A stretch of DNA of 64,000 nucleotides, from assembly GCA_031841125.1 (NCBI GenBank), contig CM063107.1:44343497-44407496 (forward strand), in the 5' to 3' direction. The position numbers and the translations under genes are program-made. The notes under the pieces are model-generated. The model ran no database searches, was not told the origin of the DNA, and saw only the letters and a program-made list of their open reading frames with translations. Position 1 is the stretch's first letter, and every line of letters begins with the position of its first letter. Below, piece by piece: positions 12,190-23,810 of the stretch. Source of the DNA: Acanthococcus lagerstroemiae. Lineage: Eukaryota; Arthropoda; Insecta; Hemiptera; Eriococcidae.

Positions 12190-13020
12190 CACAGTCAAAA
12201 CACGGTTCCTTCACCGATCTCCCGTGTTCCGGTCAAAAGCCTCCCCTATGTTTTTCCACGCCTTGATGTTCTTTGCGGCCCTCGTCCATAGCGCACCTAT
12301 TTCATTTTCCATCTCCTGACGCCATTTAGTGGTTGGCCTTCCTCTCTTGCGCGTGTGACCATAGGACACCAGTTTGCACCCCCTATCATTCCCTATTTGG
12401 GGCAGCTTGTTAGCATATTTTATTATGGATCTTCTGATTACCTATGTTATGTCTTTAATCTGGGCTTTCGCTTCATCTCTGAGTTTCTAATCTTATCCCA
12501 CCTTGTTATGTTTAAGATGCTTTTCTCCCATAGGCGCAAATATTGGGAGGCTTGGAGGCTTAGCCCCCTGAACTTCTAAATAGCCCCCAAACACTGAAAA
12601 ATTACCAAAGAAAATGATGCGGAGGGATGATTTTGCTTCATAATACGGGGACTTGAGCCCCTGAGTTCTGAGCCCTATTTGCGTTTCTGTTCTCTGCATT
12701 TCCCCCTGAGTAACTTGTAGTTTTTTTATACTGTAATTTAGTCAGAGACCACGTCTGGGAGCCATACGTTGATACTGGTGCCATACGTGGTTCCAAAATC
12801 CTGTTTTGGAGGGGTACTCATTTTGCTTTTAAAGATCTTTCTCAGGGAACAGTAAGTTTTCCACGCCTTTTGTTTCCTTTCGTCTATCTCTTTATCCATT
12901 TTTTGTGGAAAGCTACGTATAATCTGTCGCAAGTAACTCAGTGTATTCTTCGACTTTTTCAGTTTTTGTTTTACCTACAAGTATTTCTCTCAAAGAGCGA
13001 TTGCTCATACTCGTACATTT
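12190..13020 (-). mobile_element. LINE (RTE-like) 3' fragment interrupted by a MITE
   Basis: On the minus strand the translation runs through EKVEEYTYL-like sequence split over two frames, then QIIRSFPQKMDKEIDER and KAWKTYCSLRKIFKSKMS. After a MITE (12529-12689) it continues with HTRKRGRPTTKWRQEMENEI and WKNIGEAFDR. This is the post-RT tail of an RTE-like ORF, with stops and frameshifts. The RT core is absent. It is a separate copy from the one at 8.0-8.5 kb. Both edges are approximate. Confidence 0.8.
12529..12689. mobile_element. hAT-like MITE inside the LINE fragment (161 bp)
   Basis: The left end CATAGGCGCAAATATTGGG and the right end, reverse-complemented CAGAAACGCAAATAGGG, share the core CGCAAATA. 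The flanks are TTTTCTCC (12521-12528) and TTCTCTGC (12690-12697), 6 of 8 identical. It interrupts LINE coding sequence, so it inserted after the LINE. Confidence 0.65.
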
Positions 13021-13086
13021 GGTTCTATCTTCGTACTACCAAACCCGCTTCCTTACTAGCCAGACTTTTTCTAATGCATTAGTATG

Positions 13087-13711
13087 TATTGGGGGGGGGG
13101 GGGTCAGAAGCCACCGTTTTGATTCTAAGTTAATGGCTAAAAAAATAATAATAAATAAACCAGACATCTGTTTTCCATTGGTGTGCCTAACCGAACTTGG
13201 CGACATTTGAAATTAAGAAGAAGGTATTTACGAGTACGTTAGAGACACTTCTCTCTGACGAGAGGAGACATTTCTTAGTCTCGTGTAGTAAAAAGTCAAA
13301 ACCTGGATCTTCATTAAAAACCCTCCCTCCCTTCGTGGATCCGCGCATGAAGCTCTGTCACCCTACTACCTCCTAAAATAATATTAAAAACAAATTTAGT
13401 GACCTCTCACCTCAAATTATAAATACAGCTAATTTTGCTCATTACAAATATTTGAATGAGAATTTGTACATGATGACCGAACTATCGAGTTAATTATGTG
13501 TAAAGCTCCTGCGGCAGTCCTCTCCTCTCGAATTTACATTTTAGTATAAATCGTCTAATCGTCCAGCCTGGTCAGTTTCTGCACAATTCGAACCTCTTAC
13601 GAATGTCTTTCGTCTCCTGCATTCTTGCCTTTCCGGTATGCGATCTTTTCAAAACCACGTGCTTATTCTTCTTCTTCTTCTTCTTCTTCTTCTTATTATT
13701 ATTATTATTTT
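13087..13711. repeat. Poly-G run and (TTC)n/(TTA)n microsatellite
   Basis: A run of 13 to 14 G lies near 13090. A (TTC)n tract passing directly into (TTA)n covers about 13664-13711. The intervening sequence shows no gene. Confidence 0.8.
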
Positions 13712-16518
13712 CATGGCTCATTCTCCTGTTTCTAATTCGATCGGCCAGGTAGGACATACGCTCAGTTTTGTCACAGTCTATGTTTAACACTCCCAGTAAG
13801 ACTTATTTACTGTCGATCAATACACGCGCCTTCTCTCTCGTTTTTCTTTGATTTCGAATGCCCTCGTAGTCTGGACTAAACTCGTCTCGTGCAAATCTCG
13901 AAAAACTCACATTCCGTTTGAAACTTTAATCGCGTCGGACCTTGAAAAAAATTCAATATTTCTCAACGAAATTTTGCAGGCTTTATTTTCATTCCTAGAT
14001 GTTACTTTTCAGCCCAATTCAACTTACGAATTCAATTTATTCCGTTTACTTTTCATCCCTATCATGCATTTTTTTTTTTTTTTTTTGGACATTCTGATTT
14101 CTAGAATGATTATCAAACAGATGTACGAGTATAATATCCGAACTATATCGAGCACTCTCATAAACCGACCAGCAAACAATTCAAATTAGTGACGCTTACT
14201 GTAAATATTCATTTATTTCAATAAACCTGACAGTTCAGAAGTTAATAAAGTATAGAGTATTCGCTTTGAAATAAAAATGGAAAGGAAAGAGATGAAACAT
14301 TAATTATCGTGAAATATTGAAACTCTCTAATGATTTAATTGTTACTCTCTTAGTTCCCGTTTATCGCGACCTTTTCACTAATTCGATATAACCCCGACGT
14401 TCACTTATGATTGATAATTGGATCAATAACTACACTGTACCATTAAACTCAACATTTTCGAATTTATCAAAAGCTCGCTGCAGTTCAGGTGAAAACCGCC
14501 ATGACTTTTTGAACTGTATCACTACTTTTTACTCTAAACAGTAGTACAGGACAACTTTCATTTTTTCCGAAGAAAAGAAAGGGATTTCCCCAACACAATT
14601 CGATGATAGAGGGGCGTATGGCAATGCACGCATGCCAAATTGGCCCTGGGACACCGCATCCCCTATCCCGGATGGCCAGAATTCAAAGAAACGAAAGTTG
14701 CAGAATTTGAAAATTTAACTATCCTAAATGTTGACTAATTATACACGAATTAATTGATTCGTTTTGATTCTCTGATTGATGAATATATTATACTTCGTGC
14801 AGCTCAACTAGATCCTAAATGTATGTATACTTTTATTGGCCCAATTCGTTCAGTGACAAACATTTTTTATCATTTGTCCACTTGTTGACAAAAAGTTGGC
14901 GTTTTCAGGTTTACACTGGTAAAGTTTCAAGCCGACTTTTTCAACATTGACATTTTTACCGATTTTTCGTCATTTCGGCTATTTGTTACCAATGTGTAAG
15001 CAATATATTTGGCAGTTTGCGTGATGTTCCAAGTTAAACACATTTTTCCACCACGCGAATCGGTGCCTGATACAATGATGTCTTCCAAAATCTAAAGTAC
15101 CTAAATAATTCTCATTACATACCCAACTACAGTGATTCGATGTTGCAGTCATCAGAGTTTTAAATAAACATTTTTCATATATTATCACTGTAATGTTTCT
15201 GCCTCTATACCAGCTTTATCGACATTTTCAAAATACAGCCATGACAAGAGGGATGATCGAATTACGAAGAAAGGCTTTTAAAGGGTGTCTTGACATGTTA
15301 TTAATAAAAAAAAAAGAAAAAAAAAACTGACGTAGAGGTAAAACGTTTTGTGCGTTAGATTACGCGGAAAATGGCTTTCGATGTACGCTTTTGCAGTTTT
15401 CCCAGATTTATCTCTACCCGCTTTTATCATAATGAGTTTATAAGGTTTTGACTAACACTCCAATGATGTTCGAAAGCGAAAGTGTCGGGCATATTAGTTG
15501 CCGGGATAAAAGAGGTGAACCGGGACCGTACTCGTATTTCATTCACTTTCTTTTCCCTTCCTCCATTTTCCCCTTTTCTCGGTTTCTCGGATAATACAGA
15601 TATCAAGAAACGAGACTTGATTCTGAAAAATGCTGACTCTTCACCCTCAGGCAAAATCGCGGTCTGAATCATTCGCTCGTAAGAGTGACTTTCGGGTCAG
15701 ACAAGATGACATGGAAATAAAGACATAGTGTAAATATGGCGGAGTAGTGTGAAACGAAAAACAATTTTTTCGAGTACTCTCTGAATTCGAATCTGCGGAA
15801 CGCTGATACAAATTTAGAGAGTAGTTGCAGTGAACACTGCACCAAAAGAATTTTTGGTCCAAGAAACCGGTCGGCCCACGCAACTAGTAGAGAAAAATTG
15901 TGAAGCATGTCGCAGCATGAGCTAAAAGTAAGGGCTGCAACCCAAAGTCGTATTTTATTACTTCTTCTCTTGTGAATTTGTAACACAAACTGAAGCCCGC
16001 GAGATCTGCATCACTCGAGTTTACACTCACCATTTCCTACCATACGATATTTTTTCGACGTTTTAAAGCCCAAAATCATGTAGAAGCTAAGAGCAGCAGC
16101 GAAATAACGAAAGAAGTTCTACGCAGTCGTTGAAGAAAACTTGTTTCTGTTTGTTTCGAGCTAATATTCTGGTCCGAGCTTGGGTTGAATAGAACTCGAA
16201 AATTCAAATAATCTCCAATATGGAGTCATTTTTATCAATTGCTTTAGTTTCATGCCCTGATCATGAATATGGTCGCTCTGTGACAGAGTGGTATTATGCC
16301 ACGCTCGCATTCTTGCGACGTGGGTTCCATTTGTAGCCCCGGAAAACCAGTGAATAGGTTTTGTCTCACTCCCCGCAAACATTCTAGGGAATACAGTAGA
16401 TAACAATTGAGGTAATATTATAGGCAATTTGCGCTGAAATCCACCACCAGTTCTCATGAACAAGGCATTATATTCGCAGAACACATTACTACCAGTATCT
16501 AAAGGATTTGTGCTATGT
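13712..16518. other. No recognisable gene
   Basis: AT-rich sequence with chance reading frames of up to about 110 residues, several of them mutually antisense. An oligo-T run lies near 14070 and an A-rich patch near 15305. No element ends were identified. Confidence 0.4.
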
Positions 16519-16863
16519 CAAGGTGTCTGTAGGTTTGGAAAATTAGGAAAGTTTGGAAAAAGTCAAGAATTTAGAAAGTAGGTCTGGAGGTTTGTAAATA
16601 GTCAGGAAATTCAACAATATTTTTAAGAAGTTTGGAAAAAATCAAAGAATGAACTCACGGAAAATTTTTTTCATCGTTTAATTTTACTTCAGGAACACCT
16701 TCCTAATGCTTTCACCCGAAAATCAACTTCAAATTTCAGTTCATTTTAACCATAGCGTCTAGTAGTATAAACATAAATATATACTGTAAAGGTTTAAAGA
16801 AGACAACAAAAAAGTTTGGAAAAAGTCAGGAATTTATATTTTTCCATTCTTGTAGACACCTTG
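16519..16863. mobile_element. hAT-like MITE, GTGTCTAC family (345 bp)
   Basis: The left end CAAGGTGTCTGTAGG and the right end, reverse-complemented CAAGGTGTCTACAAG, are inverted repeats. Subterminal GTTTGGAAAA words occur near both ends. An element with the same terminus lies at 59.5 kb. The flanks do not form a clean target duplication. There is no coding capacity. Confidence 0.7.
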
Positions 16864-18097
16864 TATGTTGTGCGTGTCTTGTGGGTTGCTTATTGAACGT
16901 TGTAAGACATGTGCTAGGAAGGATTCACGTGTATGTCTAGTGTCTATGTATTCAGCATGGCGAAGGAAATACTCTAACGCAACAAGTCTTAGTGGAAAGC
17001 CAAGGTAAACTACCCCAACTACCCCTCCTAGTAAGCTGTGCGACATGACAGCTATCCAATTACGGATGTAGAATTAGATCATGAATATACTTAATTTGGA
17101 CCGTGTACTAAACTAAACAAATTAGACCGAATTACCCGACATAATCTGCCATCTCTTCAAGACCATGTTCCAAATGCCAAAATTAAATAATATTAAGGTG
17201 GTTGTAATTCACTCTTGGTGAATTTTTTTTTCTGAATTTCCTCTCATTCGTCTCCTGAACTGGTTTCATAAGATCAAAAAAAAAAACCTACAAATTTCAC
17301 GTCGATCAGATTGGGGAATCCGTGCCACAAGCTCTCTTTCGTTTTTATGGGAAAAACACATGAACACATGGAGTTTTGACTTTTGTTCCAGACTAAATTT
17401 CTCTCCTATATTCACCAGGATCAAAGCCCGTAAATCAAACAATGGAACATTTGCTATCGGATTCAGCTTATGACATTGGAAAAAAAGTCTTTTGTTTTCA
17501 ACTGTTAGATTGTAATAAAATGTTCAACTTTCTCAAATCGCAGGCTCTAGGTCAAACAGAGAATCTAGTAAAAACACAGAATAGTCATTGAAATTCGAAA
17601 TGCAACGTTTGCTACCGACTTTCAGATTTTCGAAATGTCTTCCACATTTCAGCTTCGTTTCAGTCTTCTTCAGATAACGTTCGATTCTCATCTTTAAACC
17701 TTCGGCTTTTGACTGACTAGTCTCTGACAGGAGTTCAGGGCACTCCATTTTCAGAAACGAAATTTGACTTTCAGTTTGGGGAGGTGGAGAAGAAAAATTT
17801 GTCGAGAAATAGTTTTTGAAAACTAAAAATTTACCAATAAAATTGTTGAAAAATTGAAAATTTGGCGATTTTTTAATTGAAAAGAAAAAAATAAAGTAAA
17901 CAAACATTCATAAAAAATGAAAAGTTCAAGTGATCAATTTCAAAATTTGCCGACTGCCTAATGATTGCAGCCGCCCCCTATAGTTTCGTTCCTGCCAACT
18001 GAACACCTGAAGCAGCTAATGTGCCAACTCTGAACTCTGAAAGATGATTGAGGAGATGAGTTCCACTCGTGGCTACGGCCTTGATTATATCGATTTT
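16864..18097. other. No recognisable gene
   Basis: A 124-residue minus-strand frame (17907-17533) has a hydrophobic start and a lysine-rich end, but no domain I recognise and no neighbouring exon signal. I regard it as chance. Confidence 0.4.
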
Positions 18098-18590
18098 CAA
18101 CACTTTTTGATAACACTACTGAACAACTATTTTCTACTACGCATTTCGAGAGGTGATTCTGAGGTACTTTGTAACGCTGAACACGATAGTGTGACCCATT
18201 TTTCTCTATCACGTCACAATTCAGAGTTCTGAACGACTGAAATTCGTTTCCATTTTGTTTTTGCAGTGGAATAAGCGGTACCACTGATTAGTATTATCAG
18301 TGTTATCAGACCACTATAACACAGAAAACAAACAGACGGAATACACACCACTACACACAACCTCAACACACAAAAACACGAATCAGTATGACCACATTCA
18401 GTTCCTAAACCTCTTTTTGAACACATTTAGTTGAATTTTTTATGGTTTTTGATCAGAAAAACTAGACGTGATAGAGAAAAATGGCCGACGGCACTGTATT
18501 CAGCGTTGAAAAGTATTCAAGAATCACCTCCTTAAATGCGTTGCGCAAACAAAAAATTTCATTTTGTTCAGTAGTGTAATCAACATAAAT
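18098..18590. repeat. Long foldback (inverted repeat, arms about 110 bp)
   Basis: The left arm (about 18098-18216) and the right arm (about 18464-18590) are reverse complements with moderate divergence. Shared blocks include ACACTACTGAAC, GGAGGTGATTCT-like sequence, AACGCTGAA and CATTTTTCTCTATCACGTC. The spacer of about 250 bp is unrelated on the two sides. It may be a foldback transposon or two copies of one repeat inserted head to head. No coding frame. Confidence 0.8.
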
Positions 18591-19079
18591 TATGAGGCGA
18601 TTTCATGACATATTGACGAGTCTCGATATCAGTCCAAGGCCTAAATTGAAATCTATGTTAACTAGCTGTGTTTTAAAATGGGTTACATTTATCAACACGC
18701 GAAGAAATAATAAACGCACGCGAAAACAGAAGGAAAACAAACATGTAATTTAAATAAACGCGAAAGCAAGACGTTCACGGTAAAAGAAAGAGGTAAACAG
18801 AAAAAAACGTTATTAAACGCTACGGTTATTATATGAAACGAGAAAAAAAAAATTAAACGACATTTCTTGGCACGCGAAATAATAAGACCGAGTAAAATAA
18901 GGTTTGAATCAGTAAGGTCTTTTTCGCTAGCGCTGGTTGACCTCTCTTGCGTTTCTGGCCAAGAGGGACAGTCTTCACAGCCGCGGGTACCACCATCCTT
19001 TTCTGTCATATTTTAACCCTCAAGGAATTCTTGCACACAATTGTATACTGAGTACTTAATGAACACTCGTTCCTCGTAC

Positions 19080-19224
19080 TAAAGCCCTATGACACCATTT
19101 TGGCTCACACCGCACCCGTAGATGCCGAATTGACTACGCGGCATGCTCCGCATAGTCGGATTCGGCATCCACGGGGATGGTGTGAGCCACAATGGCGTGT
19201 CTTCACTTGTATTTTAGGGCTCTA
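19080..19224. mobile_element. Palindromic MITE with short target duplication (145 bp)
   Basis: The element is almost entirely one imperfect palindrome centred near GCGGCATGCTCCGC. The left arm has AGCCCTATGACACC, GGCTCACACC and GATGCCGAAT; the right arm repeats these in reverse complement. It is flanked on both sides by CTCGTAC (19073-19079 and 19225-19231). Termini are TAAAGCCCTA and, reverse-complemented, TAGAGCCCTAAAA. The transcript of either strand would fold into a long hairpin. Confidence 0.8.
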
Positions 19225-19231
19225 CTCGTAC

Positions 19232-22224
19232 GTACTACGTAGTACCCTCTACCCTGCTACTTAGATTTACCCTTTCAGACACGTCAAGTCTTCAAATTAT
19301 GGTCGGCGGTTTCTAGTTTTATCGCGTTAGAATATTATTTCTTGTCGAAACCTGCTAAAAAGGTCATGTGTGCGTCATCGCGTGAATCACATATAAGAAG
19401 TAGTTATCTTCAGTTTTTTATTCTGTGTGTTTCTTTCGCGTGCGATTATATATTCCCCTTTCAAAATCGAGTCCGGGTTGTCGGTATGCGAGGTGGGGAC
19501 ATTAACACTCTGCCTGTGAGAGACTCGGATATTTTGTTAATTTTAGATAAAAATCAGCCTTTGTGCGCGTAGTTTCCTGCATGTATCACGTTGAACTTCT
19601 AAGAGAATTCTAATAACATCCATCCTACAACATTTTCAATTTGCCTCGTGGAAAGGTCAGAGTTAAACCCCCTATCTCTTTTGATACGCCTCTGCGATAA
19701 TTTGTCTTAATTGTGAACAAAATGTCCAATGCATTAAAATACCAAAACCAGGGGTTGTAGCCGTATACTACGCTGGTACCGCGCCCTCTGAAAAAAAGTT
19801 AATTTGTTACCGAACCAAAATAAGAATGGGTTCTCGAAATTAGTAATTCAAGTACCTCGGCCGCACTCGCTCGTTCGCCTTCCTTTTGGCGCGGTTTTCA
19901 ATGTACAGTTTTTTTTTTTTTAATTTTGAGCAAGTGCTGCAAAGAAGAACCGGCGTGTAAAGTCGGGAGCCGGCGAGTGTGTAATTATACGGCAAGCCGA
20001 ACGTAATTTCCATTTTAAAAAGGATAAATAATAATTATACAGTCGTTTGTAACGACCCGAAGATTAAACGGATTACTTCGAAGCAGATGTATTCGTATTG
20101 TGTCATTTTGCGGCGCACAAATGTCCATTTGTGAACCATTAATTCGGCTGCTGCCGGCGTGTGTAAGGAATGGCGGCGGCGCGCGCGATCACGTCGATTA
20201 TATTCGATTTGAAAAACCAAACAGGAGCGAGAGAATTTTCTCTCTATATGTACACCCATTCAGGGCCACTCTCTGCAAATAAACTGTAATGTAATATATA
20301 ATGGTAATGTAAACATCGATCAAAGGAAAGCCAAAATTAATCTCTATCATTTGCGCGGCGCGAAAAGTGGGACAAGGCTCCTCTTTTGGGCTCGACTCTC
20401 CTGCAGAGATTTTAAGCCAGGCTTTTTAAAGGCGCCTTTGACTGGACTCGTGTTCTTCTATAATACTCGGCTGCTCCTCGGCTCATCAATATCCTCGGCC
20501 GTGTCATCTCCACTCGTCGTGTATTGCCTGCCAACTCGTATGTGTGTGTATGTATCGTGTTTTCGTGTGTATCACGGATGTGTGTAGGGCCGCAGTATAT
20601 ATCGTGTTCGACCTTCCCCCGCATTTTTCGCCGCCCGTGCAACTACCGAGAGCTGACCCTCCGAAATTCCAGCCACCATTTTCCGGTGCGGCGAAATGCG
20701 ATTATTTTCGCGGACACGTCGCAGCCTTCCTCATAATATACCTACGTATGTGTGTATAACATTGGCGCTGTAAATATTTTCAAAAGCTCAGCCGGCTGGC
20801 ACCGGCGCTAAATCCACGGCTCCTTTAATTGAAAGGTCAACTAATTGTTATTTTCGATACGGCGACGGAAAAATAAAACGCGAGATGTCGTTTTCACGCC
20901 GATTGACGGTCGAATTGTTCGACAGCTTTTGAATCGGCTTTTCCAGCGCGGCTACGCGTGTATTCGAAGTTCAGTGGTCCTCACGACTTAAGAGAGGATG
21001 AAACATTCTTCCCATATCTTGAGTAATTTTTCTAGAATAACGATTCTCGATGCGAGCGTTGAAACATTCGTATAAATAATCAGTATTTGGTGTTTACGTC
21101 CAACAGTTCGTTTTAGATTCAAACTGAAGAGAGGGGAGGGGAATACTCCTCTCAACTGGCCAATTAGCAAAACTGACCTCAGCTGGTAACATGAGACCAA
21201 CAGTCAGCGAATTAATTTTTTTCTTTTGCTTGTCAGTTCCAAACATTTTCAGTGGTTGGCAAAATCGGCTTCTCAGTTAGTTAAACATAGTTGTGGCCAT
21301 GATAAGGGCATTGGGGGTCTCAATCATCTTTTAGAACTGGCAAGTTAGGCACATCTTAGGATTTTCTTTTTCTTAACACTTGTAAAATTTTTTATTCTCA
21401 CCCTTTCAATGTAAATTTACTTTGTTATGGCACTTCTGGCAAAATTAGATTTTCTCCTCCCTCCCCCACCTCAAAAAATTCGCTTTGACAACCTTTAATT
21501 CGATCTTCTTGGTAAAATTAGATTTTCAACATTTTTCAATGTGAAATTGAAGATTTTCTTGTAGAGAATCTAATCTCTAATGTTAAACTTCACTGCAGGT
21601 GTAACCCCTAAAAATGTTGTAATCAAAAAAAAAAAAATTGTGCGCTACTTGTAGCCGACCCTAAAAATGGTCCTTGCTTCATTCGGAAATGAGTATATTC
21701 ATCTCTTCTTACGGATCAACACCGTAAGATCAATCCCATTGAAGAATTCTGGTACTAGGCCTACCCAGTGTGAGCTAAATAAATGAGGAATGGATAGTGC
21801 CTAACTTTAATAGTGGAAGGGAAATATATCTGCGCGAAATATGGTCGTCCATACTGTAATGTTTGATTGAATGAATACTTTGAGTGGACCTCACGACCCC
21901 GTAAGTGTCAAAAATCTCATCAACCGTCAATCTACAGAAAAAGTGGTTATTACCAAGTATGTCGATTTCAGAAAATAAAAAGCCGCCTGGAGGGCTATAG
22001 CGACAAGGATGGGGTCTTCTCCGAATATCGTTTGAAAAATTGGGAAGGTGGGGACTTTTTTTTAGGTTTTAATAGAAGTTTTCTATATATTAGTCGGTGT
22101 TTTTAATATCTACTCCCCCAAGCATCTCGCTCCCATCCGGTCTCAAGCGATTCTCACTTTAGAAGTCGTGTTGTTGCATACTGAATTTCGTGTACGAAAT
22201 TTTGCATCAATCAGTAGTACTTTT
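19232..22224. other. No recognisable gene; CpG-rich patch near 19.85-20.95 kb
   Basis: From about 19.85 to 20.95 kb the sequence is richer in GC and CpG words (GGCGCGG, GCCGGCG, GGCGGCGGCGCGCGCG) than its surroundings and free of obvious repeats. It could be regulatory sequence, but no specific site can be named. The rest is AT-rich with an A-run near 21627. Confidence 0.35.
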
Positions 22225-22985
22225 TCGATTTTTCTTACCATTCACAGGAACACATACATACAAAATATAAAAAATCTTCAACCAATACAACATAAAACTC
22301 GGAATCAAAAACAGACCACCTCTGATCAAACAAATAAGCAATGACAAAACAGAAGCAATGGACAGAAACAACAGCAGCGGAGTATACAGACTGGACTGTG
22401 AACACTGTGACATGACCTACATTGGAGAAACAGGTGGAAAATTCACAACCAGAATCAAAGAACACGAAAAATCACAGAAGCTAAATGATGACAAATCACT
22501 ATTTGGAAAACACTGCACTGACCAGGGACACAACAAAGACAAATTGACAGAAAAGTACAAAATCCTACACACAGAAAACAACACAAGAAAAAGAAAATTA
22601 AAAGAACAACTAGAAATAATAATGGCAAAAACAAAACAAAACAACCTAATAAATACAACAACTAACTTCCAAAGTGAGAACTTATTCCAACTAATAACAT
22701 AACACCCACGGATTGGACAGACTGCACAACCACAGACAACCAATCAGAGCGCACAACCAATAACAATAACCACTGATTGGACAAACTGCATATTCACAGA
22801 TGACAACCAGTAGGAACGCAAGACTAAACAGGCTCACCATACGGTACTACCCTCGACTATAACTACAGGACCACAAGAGACAAGTCTCATTTAGGGTACT
22901 CCACTGATGATGGCATAACAGCTGAAAGCGCTCTGGAATACAGATGAAGGAAAAGTGAATTGGCACACCCTACAAAAGGAACGAA
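22225..22985 (+). mobile_element. Penelope-like element, 3' fragment
   Basis: The coding part (to 22702) ends in a GIY-YIG nuclease domain. It is preceded by degraded linker sequence with an in-frame TAA near 22270 and followed by about 280 bp of non-coding tail containing CTGATGATGGCATAAC and AGCTGAAAGCGCTCTGGAA, the type of sequence found downstream of Penelope ORFs. The reverse transcriptase part is missing, so this is a 5'-truncated copy. A shorter relative of the tail lies at 29.53-29.68 kb. Confidence 0.8.
22358..22702 (+). pseudogene. GIY-YIG endonuclease domain of a Penelope-like element
   Basis: The 114-residue frame has GVYRLDC (residues 8-14), then CDMTYIGETGG with the YIG at 21-23, and FTTRIKEH with the conserved arginine at 32, spaced as in Penelope-type GIY-YIG nucleases. 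In the family this domain nicks target DNA for retrotransposition. Upstream, in the same frame, RPPLIKQIS-like linker sequence continues to a stop codon near 22270. The start methionine is therefore only the first one after the break, and the frame is a remnant rather than an independent gene. The tail is K/E/N-rich. Confidence 0.85.
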
Positions 22986-23515
22986 CTATAAGTTCTGAAA
23001 TTCAGTTATAACTGTAATCTAATGTGACTGTAATCATAGTTTTTCAGGTGACATAGGACTCCTGTTTGCTCATTAATAGATTAGTATACTAGTGATCTAA
23101 AAGTTGTATACCTCCTATCCGGCTTCCTTCCATAAACTGAACTTCTATAACTGCTCTTTGGCGGCTATTAGATGTCTTCGAACAAAAGTGATAAACAGTA
23201 AAATGAAACCTGCATGCAGATACTTTGCCATCAGAAATGAATGAAAAACATAAACACGAGGGATGAATGAATTTACTTCTGCCTTAAATTCCCACTGGTG
23301 AACTGGTTCTTCGCCGTATGACTCTGACGAAGAGATGTACCTTCCGGCTTTTTGTTTTCTCTTTTTGCAACCGTGTTTCACTATACTTCGAATTTTATTG
23401 TAGTACAGTGTTGTCACATATATACTAGTAGTAAATTGGAAGGCGATATTGCTTAATTTCTCCCTGTTTCACTTTTTTGCGGAAGAAGGCGATATTGCTA
23501 GAAGGCGTTGTTGTA
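22986..23515. other. No recognisable feature
   Basis: Spacer between the Penelope tail and the repeat that follows; only chance frames are present. Confidence 0.4.
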
Positions 23516-23810
23516 TGAAATCATGTTGATTCCCCGAATGACAAACTAAGTTTATGGCTTGTATTCTGTCTAAATGTATCATCAGCGAATAATCACGCTT
23601 AAGAAAGGAAAACGTTTCCCTCTTTAGAAAATATCAGAGTCATATACTTTTTTCTTCTATGCGTTACGATTAGGATCTGGAGAAGAAAAGTATTGCCAAA
23701 ATCCATATCGCCTCCCTCCTTTGAAAGAAAAATTCATGGAGAAATAGAAAAATCAGGGAGAACTTAGAAAAGTGATAGAAAATTATTCTTGGAAAATAGC
23801 GGCAACCCTG
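23516..23810. mobile_element. hAT-like MITE, second copy of the 6.3 kb family (left end lost)
   Basis: Sequence from about 23516 runs parallel to 6390-6687: a GAATGACAAAC block, TTTATGGCTTGTATTCTGTC, AATAATCACGCTTAAG, GGAAAACGTTTCCC and AAAAATTCATGGAG. It ends in GGCAACCCTG, the same right terminus. The left end no longer shows the CAGGGTTGCC terminus, so it is truncated or diverged there. Confidence 0.7.

Noticed and set aside
13572..13790. Minus-strand frame with Asn and Lys runs
   Set aside because: The runs are the translated microsatellite (TTC)n/(TTA)n, not a protein domain.
17533..17907. 124-residue minus-strand open frame with hydrophobic start
   Set aside because: It looked briefly like a signal peptide, but the segment is Phe/Lys-rich low complexity and nothing downstream is recognisable.
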